Origin: an uncultured Clostridia bacterium
GTDB lineage: Bacteria > Bacillota > Clostridia > TANB77 > UBA1234
Direction: 5' to 3'
Assembly (NCBI GenBank): GCA_934149405.1
Contig: CAKPEV010000002.1
Span: 209,865-273,864, forward strand
Length of the DNA stretch: 64,000 nucleotides
The notes under the pieces were generated by a model, which was not told the origin of the DNA, did no database searches, and worked only from the letters and a program-made list of their open reading frames with translations. Position numbers and translations under genes: made by a program. Positions 28,901-36,284 of the stretch are shown in pieces. Numbering within the stretch: position 1 is the first letter of the stretch; every line of letters begins with the position of its first letter.

Positions 28901-30167
28901 TTTAAACAAGTATGTAGATGTTAGTGATGAAAAGCCAAATGTTAAAGGAACTAAAAATGGCAACAATGTGTACGTGTTAATTACACTAAAAGATTTGACG
29001 TTAACTGCAGGAAAGAATGCGTATGATAAATGGAGCGCAGAAAAACAATTAGATAAGATAACTGTAAGCTTTAATGCAAACGGTGGAACTTTAACGGAAG
29101 TTAGCAAGGACGTTGTATATGCTGGAAAATACGGCATACTTCCAACACCTACAAGAGAGGGATATCAATTTGACGGTTGGTATACAAGAAGTGTTGATGG
29201 CACATTGGTTAAAGATACAACAAAAGTTACAAAAAACTATAACCATACATTGTATGCACATTGGACATCGATTGGATATACATTTGTATTATCATTTGAT
29301 TCAAATGGTGGAACAGGAACTATGACAACGCAGTCATACAGAGAAGGCAAAGCGCAAGCAATTAAAGCAAATACATTTACAAAAGCAGGATATACATTCG
29401 CAGGTTGGGCAACAAGCGCAAATGGAGGAGTTGTTTATGCAGATAAAGCTTCTATAATATTAACAGAGAATACAACGTTATATGCGGTTTGGAATAAGCT
29501 GACTACACCAAGTAATTTCTGGATAAATTCATACGGAAAAACATCTGCATCTTTAGGAGATATATGGGCTAGTTGGGATGATGTTGAAGGAGCAACATCG
29601 TATACTATTGCATATTCTACAGATAATTCGACATGGACAGAGAAAACAGAAAGTGCTAGTTTGGCAACACCTATTAAGAATGGATATTGGCCACAAACGA
29701 ATGGACATTATTACGTAAAGGTTAAAGCTAATATAAATGGCGGTTCAAGTGATTGGTCAGAAGTAAGAGAAATAAAATACGAGTATATAAGATTGGGTGT
29801 ATCTGATGGAAGTACACAACTTAAAGAAGTAAGGTTGCTTTTGGTAGGTGGATATACAATATTCCTAAAAGAGAAAACGAGTGATACAATAAGTATATCA
29901 GCATACTATGGTGGTGGAGTTCCAGGAAACAACCATACAGATGAGATACTAGAAGACGAATATATACAAGGAAGATCATGGTATACTAATGATTCAACAC
30001 CTTCTCAAGTTAAACCGGTAGTAATAGAGCTTTATGCTGGTGAAGCGGGTACATGGAAGGAAAGTTCATCAGGAAGTACAACCGGGTATTATACAACACC
30101 ATATACAATTGTTTTATATGGTTCGTCAACGTTACAAGACAGGATTGAATATGTACCAATGTATTAA
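19950..30167 (+). CDS. 3405-residue surface protein made of four PKD-DUF285-DUF5011 supermodules plus InlB B-repeats
   Basis: The ORF opens at ATG 19941, but that codon abuts the AGAAAGG site. ATG 19950 is correctly spaced and starts MKNKAIITS. A hydrophobic anchor (about 6-25) is followed by a Cys/His motif (C.GHIDKNQDMSCDICG), a domain shared with the 30189 protein, and an Ig-like domain. Four supermodules follow (starts near 21133, 23119, 25159 and 26587). Each has a WGDGT PKD-like head, DUF285 repeats (about 13, 14, 6 and 7 plus a cap), a SIILVDSTPLAGQF segment and a DUF5011-like domain (LELVGDENVTI). Modules I-III have near-identical linkers in DNA, while IV is diverged. An Ig-like domain, three InlB B-repeats and an FN3-like C-terminal region end the chain. 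No sortase motif was seen. Likely a wall-associated adhesin or scaffold; ligand unknown. Confidence 0.9.
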   Translation: MKNKAIITSLIIIMVGIIALGIGWHKIFDASATKPNLIECKGHIDKNQDMSCDICGAILSGESDTKYKTVKNTLESGTTIEVKGDMPSNAVLTTKEITREVATNIAKRYIPLDDDKVLYAYDISMVLKNKKYQPENYGKDVNITLTNLEIEDQKDVAVMHIIDNKSYEIMKLDELTKNKVSFKTTSFSTYIVLKVATYNVTFTGTGNFEVQTIRGNKITNSTELVSGTNFTFVVTPKAGYGISGITTSNGTITTNGDVLRKTATIDNITQATTITVTTVAAPVVTKQPVTVKVNSGETAIYTVTAQNATTYEWQYRTNENDYWKSASEIGTTNNGTLTITNVTDAINGYSIRCMLSNDSFDNGYEVKTDMAYVILAEGTLQMPVAIDEPIKEESKMITLWSIPYANTTIKLPVQSYGETALNITVSWGDGATETVTTAFPTHTYANVGIYEIKVWGTCPIWGYASADDVTKTRNSDYYTYTQYLIKVKQFGELSATRYGFARCTKLTEFSGQNLVTSKTFEKTTRMDYMFKGCNKLTNLDLSNFDTSKVTNMSNMFSFCSSLLTLDLSKFNTSNVTNMSDMFIGCELTTLDLSKFDTSSVTDMSGMFEYCDKLTNLDLSNFDTSSVTDMSYMFWFCKSMTSLNLSNFNTSKVTNMSKMFGACYDLTSLDVSKFDTSKVTNMSKMFSSCSKVASLEVNNFDTSNVTDISGMFSGCSSLISLDISKFDTSKVTSMSSMFYECSSLTSLDVSEFDTSKVMDMIEMFYNCSSLTSLDVSKFNTSKVTVMAGMFYNCSSLTSLDVSNFNTSNVVRGTNEVDASMRYMFAGCSNLTSLDVSNFDTSKVTSMDEMFAGCSNLTSLDVGNFDTSKVTSMYEMFAACTSLKSLQLSNKFFIPASNNTDMFTNTTNLKSIILVDGTPLAGQFTNIKAQLDGKTIYVPSKSAETAYETSWSTDFSGDRIQPILELVGDENVTINAGETYTDAGYTVAGFDTANSGDYTVYGYNVTTSGEVNTAVAGTYKIDYTITRTYTNAGTTKTDTLMTVTRNITVKEVIKEESKMITEWNVSGDAGLTIKLPAQSSGDVALNITVDWGDGTAEQTVTTSFPTHTYATAGTYEIKVWGTCPKWGYASSSYVSTTSNSDYYTYTQYLSKVKQFGELGAQQYGFSHCKSLKEVSGENLVTGKTFEKTTDMSGMFFWCSNLTSLDVSGFDTSKVTNMSGMFYNCSKLTSLDVSGFDTSKVTNMSFMFYICSKLTSLDVSGFDTSKVTNMSYMFPYCNLTSLDVSGFDTSKVTTMSHMFYCCKNLTSLDVSKFNTSKVTDMSYMFYICSKLTSLDVSGFDTSKVKNMEYMFYNCRNLTSLDVSGFDTSNVTNMRFMFGNCSNLTSLDVSKFNTSKVTDMSSMFYNCMNLTSLDVSGFDTSNVTIMEWMFYKCSKLTSLDVSGFNTSNVTTMSNMFSDCSNLTSLDVSGFDTSKVKNMEYMFYNCRNLTSLDVSGFDTSNVTNMRFMFGNCSNLTSLDVSGFDTLNVTNMSGMFYKCSKLMSLDVSNFDTSKVTNMTEMFKGCTSLKSLQISNKFVIPTSDNTNIFTNTPNLTSIILVDSTPLAGQFTNIKAQLDGKTFYVPSKVAETAYETSWVADFSGDRIQPILELVGDENVTINAGDTYTDAGYTVAGFDTTNSGDYTVYGYNVTTSGEVNTAVAGTYKIDYTITRTYNNAGTTKTDTLMTVTRNITVKEVIKEESKMITEWTIPSANATIKLPVQGTGLNITVDWGDGTAEQTVTTSFPTHTYATAGTYEIKVWGTCPKWGYANLGSVSTTSNSDYYTSTQYLTKVKQFGELSAVQYGFAQCKNLIEVSGENLVTSKTFEKTTNMSYMFYYCSSLTSLDVSKFDTSKVTNMSYMFSRCGLISLDISNFNTFKVTDMSYMFGVRSVNNEVSSGIKEIKGLENINTSNVISMMGMFQCCTELEYIDVSNFDTSKVTNMSWMFDCCSNLTNLNVSKFDTSKVTDMSMMFYACGRLTNLDVNNFNTSKVTNMKTMFGSCYSLKTLQLSNKFVIPASNNTNMFTNTTNLTSIILVDSTPLAGQFTNVKAQLDGKTFYVPSKSAETAYETSWAADFTADRIQPILELVGDENVTIDVGATYTDAGYTVAGLTIADEKYYTPYGYKVTKTGEVITSTVGVYQIKYEITRTYNNAGVAQTDTLMNVTRNVIVKGSIATSMITEWTIPSANTTIKLPVQSHGGNSLNITVDWGDGSAVQTVTTNFPTHTYTTAGTYDITVSGTCPAWGYMGSGRVSTTLNSDYYTYTQYLTKVKQFGELNAQYYGFSQCTNLTSVKGATTNSTSNVTTMANMFYSCQRLKELDLTNFDTSKVTDMNHMLFKAGVQEIDLSSFNTSSVTNMSAMFGQCGFLTKVNLSSFNTSKVTNMTEMFIDCSDLTNLDLSKFKTSKVTYMNEMFSNCTSLKSLKVSALNFNTVNVINMRRMFYNCSSLTEIPVAKFNTSKVTNFDEMFARCSSLKTLNLSNFVVSNYFEGDDSNSMLNGCTSLRSIQISSTFKVPMSKMFLNTPNLTAIIVLGNTPSAEQFSPCIEDLEGKTFYVTDEEFLEIYRKAWEKGFSEDRIKPLLELKGSSPITITKGTNYVDAGYTIAGFTEEDEIYYSVYGYSATVKSTVDSSVIGSYSVTYTLKRKDSSSGLGMVEILMNVVRIVVVEEGNIVGLDIIPPTGSITVKDATIRNNINYVPSNNVTLEISAQDNISTSSEIKVYITTEAIDLTKKIADALWENYSNGMTKTITITNLSTTTRIYALFKDAAGNTSAAFTGADTEYSIIYNLNGGTGSIENGTANYGSPAILSNKVPTKSGMYFLGWSTNASATVASYKAGGIMQADTFSGTNKNINLYAVWGNKPLISEVVEIGDLIDLPIYYNDLSGNNRTDWKVISKVENSTTGRSSVVVISTGIPLTLANTSADLVNDFFNMNNYSENGFENNIELSELFLNKYVDVSDEKPNVKGTKNGNNVYVLITLKDLTLTAGKNAYDKWSAEKQLDKITVSFNANGGTLTEVSKDVVYAGKYGILPTPTREGYQFDGWYTRSVDGTLVKDTTKVTKNYNHTLYAHWTSIGYTFVLSFDSNGGTGTMTTQSYREGKAQAIKANTFTKAGYTFAGWATSANGGVVYADKASIILTENTTLYAVWNKLTTPSNFWINSYGKTSASLGDIWASWDDVEGATSYTIAYSTDNSTWTEKTESASLATPIKNGYWPQTNGHYYVKVKANINGGSSDWSEVREIKYEYIRLGVSDGSTQLKEVRLLLVGGYTIFLKEKTSDTISISAYYGGGVPGNNHTDEILEDEYIQGRSWYTNDSTPSQVKPVVIELYAGEAGTWKESSSGSTTGYYTTPYTIVLYGSSTLQDRIEYVPMY
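23931..24107 (+). repeat. 177-bp perfect intragenic duplicate (second copy 24321-24497)
   Basis: The block at 23931-24107 is identical to 24321-24497. The offset is 390 bp, exactly five 78-bp DUF285 units. Flanking repeats differ, so this looks like gene conversion or a multi-unit duplication. Confidence 0.9.
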
Positions 30168-30188
30168 TTTTAAGAAAGGATGGCACGT

Positions 30189-32225
30189 ATGAAGAAAAAA
30201 GAAATTATAGCAAGCCTAATATCTATAACGGTAGGTGCAATAATTCTGGCGGTTGGCTGGCACAAACTTGCCAGCACGAGCCGAAATAATTTAATATCGT
30301 GCAAGCATGTTGATGAAAATATAGACATGATTTGTGATTCATGTGGTGCTAGCCTTTCTTTTAAAGCTTATGCTTTTGAGCAGGAACTAAAAAAGAGTAT
30401 TAGCGGTGATGAAACTATACAAGCGAAAGGCGACATGTTAAGCGGGACCGAGCTTGTGGCTAGTAAATTAGAAAATGCCGATACGATTGCACTTGCTAAA
30501 AAGCATATACCTACACTTAAAGATGAAGATATTATTGCAGGATATGATATTTCAATGCTTGTTAATAATATGAAATTCGAGCCGAAAAAATATGGCGAAA
30601 GTGTAAATATTAGCATTGATGGATTAAGTGTAAAAGATAAAGAAAACATGGCGATGCTACACATATTAGGTGATTTTACATACGAAATAATTCCGCTAGA
30701 TAGTTTTAGCAAAAACAAGATTGGTTTTAATGCCACTAGTTTTTCAACGTATATATTGGTTACTTTAGGAACATATAGTGTTACGTTTTCCGGCGACGGA
30801 GATGTTACAATTCTTGACCAATATGGTGTAGAATTAAAGAATAATTCTACAATAGATGGTGGCACAAATTTCACATTTACGATAGTTTCGAATGATGGAT
30901 ATGAGCTAAAAGGTGCTACGCTTGCAAACAGCGGAGTGGCAACGATAAGTGGCGTTGGAAATGGTTATGGTAAAACTTTTACAGTTAAGAATATAACTTC
31001 TAATTTGACCATTAATATTAACACGATTGAGTTGCCTATGATTGTTTCTAATCCAAAGACGCAAAAGATTAAAGATGGTTCATCTGCAAGTTTTAGCGTT
31101 ACTGGTGAAAATGTTAAAAAGGTTGTTTGGGAATACAGAGAAAGTGGAGATGCCGAATGGAAATCTACAAACGAAGTTTGGGGTTACTCGATGTTACAAG
31201 GTACAACATCAACATTTAGTACAGGAACAGTAAGCGAAGATAAGAGTGGATATCAACTAAGAGCTTTGTTATATGCTGAAACAACATCAACAAAGCCAAC
31301 GATATCAGAGTCCGCAATGTTAATCGCTATGCAAGATGTTGTGACGGTTGATATTAGGTCTACGCTAATACCAGAACATCCTATTATAATAACTTCTAGA
31401 CCAGCAGGTGTTTGGGGTTATACAGATGTTTCATTCACAATGGTAAATGGGGGAAATTTGCCTGAGAATCAAACGTTGCAATACAAGATTGGAAATGGTG
31501 CTTGGACAGATTATTTAGCTGAAACAGTGATTAATACAGAAGGAACTACATTACTATATGGTAGAGCTATAAATGCAGATGACACAAAATATATAAGCGA
31601 AGAAGTAGTTGTTGAAATCAAGATTGATAAAACTACTCCATATATTACAGTTAATAAGATTACTGATTCTTCGGTTGAGTTTACTGCATCAGATGCACTT
31701 TCAGGTGTTGCAGCTTGGGCTGTGACAGATGGTACAACAGCTCCTAAGAACAAAGTAACAACAGATTCTGTTTCTGGAGATAAGTTAAATACATGGTATT
31801 CAGTTTCAGGTATTGCTACACCAATGGATTTGAGTTTTGAAGGTTTGAGTTTGGGTACATATTATATCTGGTTAAAGGATAGAGCGGGAAATATATGCAC
31901 ACCTAAAGATATAACAATATACAAAGACATCATGGCACCTATCGGAAGTTTGAAGATTGTTGGTAATGAAGTTGATGGGGCTACGTATGTAAATAATACA
32001 AGCGTAAAATTGATACTAACAGCAATAGACAACATTACAGATACAGCAAAGATAAAGATGAAAATACTAAATAAAGAAGAATTTGATAATTTGAAAACAC
32101 TTGACGATATAGTGTGGGAAGACTATAAAAACGAGGTGACATGGCAGATACCAAGCAATGACGGAGTGAAGAGAGTTTATTTGTTATTGAAGGATGAGGC
32201 GGGAAATGTTTCATTGTCATTGTAA
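30189..32225 (+). CDS. Surface protein paralogue sharing the N-terminal third of the 19950 protein, with Ig-like modules
   Basis: 678 residues. As with its upstream paralogue, ATG 30180 overlaps the AGAAAGGA site and ATG 30189 (MKKKEIIAS) is the likely start. The N-terminal 300 residues parallel the 19950 protein: membrane anchor with GWHKL, the C.HVDENIDMICDSCGASL motif, then a FSTYI-containing domain and a bacterial-repeat-like domain. No DUF285 repeats follow. Instead there are three or four Ig-like modules with the (W)LKDxAGN ending, as in the first gene of the window. Only 21 bp separate it from the 19950 stop, so the two are co-transcribed. A strong terminator follows. The shared N-terminus suggests a common export or anchoring route with different exposed domains. 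Function otherwise unknown. Confidence 0.88.
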   Translation: MKKKEIIASLISITVGAIILAVGWHKLASTSRNNLISCKHVDENIDMICDSCGASLSFKAYAFEQELKKSISGDETIQAKGDMLSGTELVASKLENADTIALAKKHIPTLKDEDIIAGYDISMLVNNMKFEPKKYGESVNISIDGLSVKDKENMAMLHILGDFTYEIIPLDSFSKNKIGFNATSFSTYILVTLGTYSVTFSGDGDVTILDQYGVELKNNSTIDGGTNFTFTIVSNDGYELKGATLANSGVATISGVGNGYGKTFTVKNITSNLTININTIELPMIVSNPKTQKIKDGSSASFSVTGENVKKVVWEYRESGDAEWKSTNEVWGYSMLQGTTSTFSTGTVSEDKSGYQLRALLYAETTSTKPTISESAMLIAMQDVVTVDIRSTLIPEHPIIITSRPAGVWGYTDVSFTMVNGGNLPENQTLQYKIGNGAWTDYLAETVINTEGTTLLYGRAINADDTKYISEEVVVEIKIDKTTPYITVNKITDSSVEFTASDALSGVAAWAVTDGTTAPKNKVTTDSVSGDKLNTWYSVSGIATPMDLSFEGLSLGTYYIWLKDRAGNICTPKDITIYKDIMAPIGSLKIVGNEVDGATYVNNTSVKLILTAIDNITDTAKIKMKILNKEEFDNLKTLDDIVWEDYKNEVTWQIPSNDGVKRVYLLLKDEAGNVSLSL

Positions 32226-32289
32226 AAATAGTGGTCTAAAGTGATTTAAAAAGTATTAGTATAAATATTTATGATTTATAAATAAAATT

Positions 32290-32333
32290 TAAAAAGAGGT
32301 TCATTTCCAATATGAAAATGGCCTCTTTTTTAT
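32290..32333 (+). terminator. Terminator of the surface-protein operon
   Basis: Stem AAAAAGAGG(TTCATTT) / AAATGGCCTCTTTTTT with a short loop and T-tract, 65 bp after the 30189 gene. It is the first terminator after 14387, so the operon is about 18 kb. Confidence 0.85.
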
Positions 32334-32379
32334 GTTGAAGTAGATAATTTATTTTACAATTTGTAAACGCAAAATATAG

Positions 32380-32408
32380 TTGCTAACGATAAAAAAGTGG
32401 TGTATACT
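32380..32408 (+). promoter_or_regulatory. Promoter of the 32447 gene
   Basis: -35 TTGCTA (32380-32385), 17 bp, -10 TATACT (32403-32408). Confidence 0.7.
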
Positions 32409-32446
32409 TTTTTTAGATATTTAATTATAGTTTTGGAGGTATACTG

Positions 32447-33211
32447 ATGAATAAAAAGTCTAAGATGATTTTGATTATATGTGTAATTATTGTTGTGCTA
32501 GGCGTTGGAGGGTATTTGACTTATAATGCAATGCATAAAGAACCTACACCACCTATTATTGATATTCCATCTGGAGATATAAAAACGCCTGAGGCAAAGG
32601 CTGATTCGATTGTTGTGCAAGATGTAAAAGTTGAAAACTATACGGATAATAGATATATAAATTGCGTGTATCCTAAGATTACAAATCTTACAGACAAAGA
32701 GTTTGAAAACTATATTAACAAGCAAATAGCTACTAATATAAACGAATATAGAAGTGAAATCGAGTATATTGTTGATGATGAAACTTTGCCTACGGAAATG
32801 TATAGATATGTTACAACATATTCAAGATATAACTGTGATAAGTATTTATCTTTGGTTATTGACCAAGATTATCAAACTGGCGGAATTCGTTCAAACAAGT
32901 GGAAAGATATATACAATATAAATGTTGAAACGCAAAGAATATTTTATCTAGAAGAGTTATTTGAGGCCGGCGCTAAGTATGAAGAGGCCATCATAGCAGA
33001 GATAACGAAACAAGCTGAGGCAAAGAACATGGAGCTTGTTGGTGGAAATGGATTGACAAAACTTCCTAAAAAACAAAAGTTTTATATAAAAGATAATAAA
33101 CTTACAGTTTATTATGACCCTTCAGAGATTTCGGCAACTGCTTTTGGAGAGCAACATTTTGAAATGCCATTTACAATGAATGAAAAAGGATTTTTTGAAA
33201 TAGGACAATAA
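32447..33211 (+). CDS. Membrane-anchored DUF4163/DUF3298 (RsiV/PdaC-like) extracytoplasmic protein
   Basis: 254 residues. One N-terminal transmembrane helix (about 7-27), a Pro-rich linker with IPSGDIKTPE, then a DUF4163-like segment (VYPKITNLTDKEFENYIN, YLSLVIDQDYQTGG) and a DUF3298 segment (FYIKDNKLTVYYDPSEI, then FEMPF). This pair of domains occurs in RsiV-type anti-sigma factors, where it binds lysozyme, and next to the PdaC peptidoglycan deacetylase domain. No deacetylase domain and no cytoplasmic anti-sigma helix is present, and no sigma-factor gene is adjacent, so a wall- or lysozyme-sensing role is only inference. It has its own promoter. The next promoter (33217) starts immediately after its stop codon. 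Confidence 0.82.
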   Translation: MNKKSKMILIICVIIVVLGVGGYLTYNAMHKEPTPPIIDIPSGDIKTPEAKADSIVVQDVKVENYTDNRYINCVYPKITNLTDKEFENYINKQIATNINEYRSEIEYIVDDETLPTEMYRYVTTYSRYNCDKYLSLVIDQDYQTGGIRSNKWKDIYNINVETQRIFYLEELFEAGAKYEEAIIAEITKQAEAKNMELVGGNGLTKLPKKQKFYIKDNKLTVYYDPSEISATAFGEQHFEMPFTMNEKGFFEIGQ

Positions 33212-33216
33212 AATAG

Positions 33217-33245
33217 TTGACATTATATGGCAAGCTGAATATAAT
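33217..33245 (+). promoter_or_regulatory. Consensus promoter of the cysS leader
   Basis: Perfect TTGACA (33217-33222), 17 bp, perfect TATAAT (33240-33245). The start codon of cysS is 360 bp downstream, leaving a long regulated leader. Confidence 0.88.
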
Positions 33246-33317
33246 ATGTAGTAGTATTAGGAAGGTGAGAAATCGTCTAGGAGTCCTATAATTATTGAGA
33301 TATAAGGAGATGTAAAT

Positions 33318-33359
33318 ATGATTAGAAATATACTTTTAATATGCTGTTGTACGAGATAA
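33318..33359 (+). CDS. 13-residue cysteine leader peptide upstream of cysS
   Basis: ATG 33318 is preceded by AAGGAGA (33304-33310) at ideal spacing and encodes MIRNILLICCCTR, then TAA. Three consecutive Cys codons (TGC TGT TGT, 33342-33350) sit directly before a region able to pair with the downstream antiterminator strand. This is the layout of amino-acid attenuators: when charged tRNA-Cys is scarce the ribosome stalls on the Cys codons. The peptide itself probably has no function. It is too short for a standard ORF finder. The downstream gene is cysteinyl-tRNA synthetase, which makes the codon choice meaningful. Confidence 0.82.
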   Translation: MIRNILLICCCTR

Positions 33360-33491
33360 ATGCTCTGTCTTAGTTAGTAGACATGAGTATTAGAAGTCGT
33401 GCCTACATAAAAGTATATTTATTATCGAAATAATTATAATAAATTATGAAGCTATGTAGGCAAGTAAAATTGCAAACATAGCTTTTTGTTT
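33349..33491 (+). promoter_or_regulatory. Transcription attenuator of cysS (alternative antiterminator/terminator)
   Basis: Terminator: AAGCTATGT (33449-33457) with ACATAGCTT (33476-33484), an inner GCAA/TTGC stem and a T-rich tract (33483-33491). Antiterminator: TGCCTACATA (33400-33409) is perfectly complementary to TATGTAGGCA (33453-33462), which is the terminator's 5' strand. Pre-emptor: GTACGA (33349-33354), overlapping the last Cys codon, can pair with TCGTGC (33397-33402) and tie up the antiterminator. A nested TGTCT/AGACA hairpin (from 33367) brings these strands together. Stalling at the Cys codons would mask 33349-33354, free the antiterminator and allow cysS transcription. No T-box motif was found. 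Confidence 0.8.
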
Positions 33492-33607
33492 TATTCATGT
33501 GAAAGAAGAAAAAAGCGAGTAAGTTAGGAAATTTGAAAAGCCACATAGTGTATACTTATTGTAAATATTGGATTTTTGTGGTAAATTATTTGTATTGGAG
33601 GTTAGTT

Positions 33608-35071
33608 ATGAAGATATATAATTCAATGACTGGAAAGAAAGAAGAATTTAAGCCTATAAAAGATGGCGAGGTTAAAATGTATGCCTGCGGAATAACTGTG
33701 TATGATTTAAGTCATATAGGTCACGCAAGGCAAGCAATCGTATACTCAATGATTAAAAATTATCTTGAATATAGAGGATATAAAGTTACATATGTTAGAA
33801 ATTATACAGATGTAGATGACAAAATAATAAATAAAGCAAATGCTCTAGGAAAAAATGCAATAGAATTTTCAAGAGAACAAATTGAAGAAACAGAAAAAGA
33901 CATGGCAGGGCTTCATGTTGCACCAGCAGATATACAAACTAAGGCTTCTGAATATATTGATAAAATCATAGATTTTGTTCAAAAGCTAATTGATAAAGGC
34001 TTTGCATATGTTGCACCAAATGGAGATGTTTATTACAGTGTTAGAAAGTTTAAAGATTACGGAAAACTTTCACATAGAAATGTTGATGACATGTTAAACG
34101 GTGTGCGCATAGAACTTGAAGAAGGCAAAGAAGATCCTATAGACTTTGCACTTTGGAAATCAGCTAAACCTGGCGAGATTTCGTGGGATTCTCCTTGGGG
34201 TAAAGGTAGGCCAGGTTGGCATATAGAGTGCTCTGCAATGGCTTTAAATACTCTAGGAGAGACAATAGATATACATGGTGGAGGAAGAGATTTATTATTC
34301 CCACACCATGAAAATGAAATTGCACAAAGTGAAGCTTTAACAGGCAAAACTTTTGCAAATTATTGGTCTCATTGCGGACTTATAAAAATAAATGGTGAAA
34401 AAATGAGCAAGTCACTTGGCAATTCTTTAACTATTAGAGATGCTTTAAAGATGTATGATTACGAAGTTATAAAATACTTAATGTTTAGTAAGCATTATGG
34501 CTCAGATATGGATATTCTAGATAGCGATTTTCTAATGTCAGAAAAGCATATGTATTATTTTTACATGAGCATTAAACAAATGGAGGATTTTATTAACACG
34601 TATGGTGGAAATGTTGATGGTGAAGCACTTCCAGACGACATATCTGAAAAAATAATCCCAGATTTCATCGAGGTTATGGATGATGATTTTAATACAGCTG
34701 CGGCACTTGCAAACTTACATGGAATCTTTAAATATGCTAATGGAATTATAAAATTAGCTAAAAAGAATACAAGAGAACAAACAGCAAATACTCTTGCAAA
34801 AATTCTTAAAAATATAAAAGAAGTTTATGGAATTTTAGGTTTATTCACAGAAAAACCAGAAGATTTTATAAGCAAAATGAAAGAGAAATATTTAAGCAAA
34901 TTAAATATTGATGTTTCATTTGTCGAGGGTGAAATTTCAAAAAGAGCAGAAGCTAAAAAGTCAAAAGACTTTGAAACAGCAGACGCTATAAGAAGTTCGT
35001 TAGATGAAAAAGGTATCATATTAAATGATACAGCAGAAGGAACTGTATGGGACATAAAGGCTTTATACTAA
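33608..35071 (+). CDS. cysS: Cysteinyl-tRNA synthetase
   Basis: Class I aminoacyl-tRNA synthetase charging tRNA-Cys; 487 residues, typical length. Signatures: C27 in YACGIT (zinc ligand), HIGH at 36-39 (SHIGHAR), the zinc-site motifs HIECSA and HHENE, and KMSKS at 265-269. The ORF extends upstream to 33533, but ATG 33608 (MKIYNSMTG) follows TGGAGG and aligns with the family N-terminus. It is expressed from the promoter at 33217 through a Cys-codon attenuator, so it should be induced when charged tRNA-Cys falls. The dGTPase-like gene follows 45 bp downstream without a terminator and is likely co-transcribed. Confidence 0.97.
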   Translation: MKIYNSMTGKKEEFKPIKDGEVKMYACGITVYDLSHIGHARQAIVYSMIKNYLEYRGYKVTYVRNYTDVDDKIINKANALGKNAIEFSREQIEETEKDMAGLHVAPADIQTKASEYIDKIIDFVQKLIDKGFAYVAPNGDVYYSVRKFKDYGKLSHRNVDDMLNGVRIELEEGKEDPIDFALWKSAKPGEISWDSPWGKGRPGWHIECSAMALNTLGETIDIHGGGRDLLFPHHENEIAQSEALTGKTFANYWSHCGLIKINGEKMSKSLGNSLTIRDALKMYDYEVIKYLMFSKHYGSDMDILDSDFLMSEKHMYYFYMSIKQMEDFINTYGGNVDGEALPDDISEKIIPDFIEVMDDDFNTAAALANLHGIFKYANGIIKLAKKNTREQTANTLAKILKNIKEVYGILGLFTEKPEDFISKMKEKYLSKLNIDVSFVEGEISKRAEAKKSKDFETADAIRSSLDEKGIILNDTAEGTVWDIKALY

Positions 35072-35116
35072 AATAGTAGAAAGGTTGTAATATTTTTATA
35101 AAAAGTGAGGTGTGTT

Positions 35117-36280
35117 ATGGAGATTGATGAAATCGTACTAAAAAACAGTGCTGAGATGGAGAAATATTTTTCACCGTATGCTTGCAAAACAGAAGAAGCA
35201 TATAGATTTAAAAAAGAAAGAAGAAAAAATGAATTCAATGTAAGACCTACATTCTTCAGAGATGCGGACCGTATATTGCACTCTGGTGCATACTCTTGCT
35301 ACATGGATAAAACGCAGGTCTTTCCACTAATAAATAACGACTTGATTACACACAGAGGATTGCATGTTCAATTTGTTTCTAAAATCGCAAGAACAATAGG
35401 TAGAAGCCTTAAACTAAATGAAGACTTAATAGAGGCCGTGGCATTAGGTCATGACTTGGGTCACGCACCATTTGGCCATATGGGCGAGAAATGTTTAAAT
35501 ATTATTAGTGAAAAACATGGCCTTGGATTATTTCTTCATAATGCACAAAGTATTAGAGTTTTAAACGAAATAGAAAATGGCGGAAATGGTTTAAATATAA
35601 CCGTTCAGGTATTAGATGGCATACTTTGTCATAACGGAGAATTCTTATGTAAAAAATATGAACCGAATTATGAGAAAACACCAGAAGAATTCATGCAAGA
35701 ATATAAAAGAACATGGCTTGAAAAAGGATTTGACAAAACTTTGAAACCAATGACGCTAGAAGGCTGTGTAGTGAGAATTTCAGATGTAATTGCATATATC
35801 GGAAGAGACATCGAAGACGCAATCACAGTAAAACTAATAAAAAGAGAAGATATACCAGAAGAGATAACAAAAGTACTTGGAAATAAAAACTCAGAAATAA
35901 TCGACACATTAGTAGAAGATTTGATATATCATAGCTTCGATAAACCATACTTAGAGTTCACAAAAGAAGTATTCACAGCATTAAAGAAACTGCTAGACTT
36001 CAATTATAAAAACATATATACTAATCCTAAAAAAGAAGATAAAGAAGAAAAATACATATGCATGTTTGAAATGCTTTACGAAGCTTTGCTAGAAGATTTA
36101 AAAAATAAAACGGGCAGAATAAACGAGGTTTATCTACAAACCAAATGTGCAAAATATAAAAGAGAAACATCGCCAGAAAGAATAGTAATAGACTACATTG
36201 CAGGAATGACAGATGACTATTTCTTGGCAGAATACAAACTACACTTCTTACCAAAGAGAAGAGATTTAACAGTAGAATAA
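35117..36280 (+). CDS. dgt: dGTPase-like HD-domain triphosphohydrolase
   Basis: 387 residues. Enzymes of this family hydrolyse dGTP or other dNTPs to the deoxynucleoside and triphosphate, trimming dNTP pools. The HD signature is clear: THRGLHVQFVSKIARTIGR followed by ALGHDLGHAPFGHMGE, giving the metal-binding His/Asp residues. A GTG at 35105 opens the ORF, but ATG 35117 behind GTGAGGTG is the better start. Closest in layout to Firmicutes dGTPase-like proteins. The substrate range is not predictable from sequence. Co-transcribed with cysS. It ends at a strong bidirectional terminator shared with the convergent lipoprotein gene. Confidence 0.87.
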   Translation: MEIDEIVLKNSAEMEKYFSPYACKTEEAYRFKKERRKNEFNVRPTFFRDADRILHSGAYSCYMDKTQVFPLINNDLITHRGLHVQFVSKIARTIGRSLKLNEDLIEAVALGHDLGHAPFGHMGEKCLNIISEKHGLGLFLHNAQSIRVLNEIENGGNGLNITVQVLDGILCHNGEFLCKKYEPNYEKTPEEFMQEYKRTWLEKGFDKTLKPMTLEGCVVRISDVIAYIGRDIEDAITVKLIKREDIPEEITKVLGNKNSEIIDTLVEDLIYHSFDKPYLEFTKEVFTALKKLLDFNYKNIYTNPKKEDKEEKYICMFEMLYEALLEDLKNKTGRINEVYLQTKCAKYKRETSPERIVIDYIAGMTDDYFLAEYKLHFLPKRRDLTVE

Positions 36281-36284
36281 AAAT

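Noticed and set aside
33245..33607. T-box riboswitch before cysS
   Set aside because: The conserved T-box/antiterminator sequence (AGGGTGG...GCG type) is not visible, whereas a translated Cys-codon leader with competing helices is.
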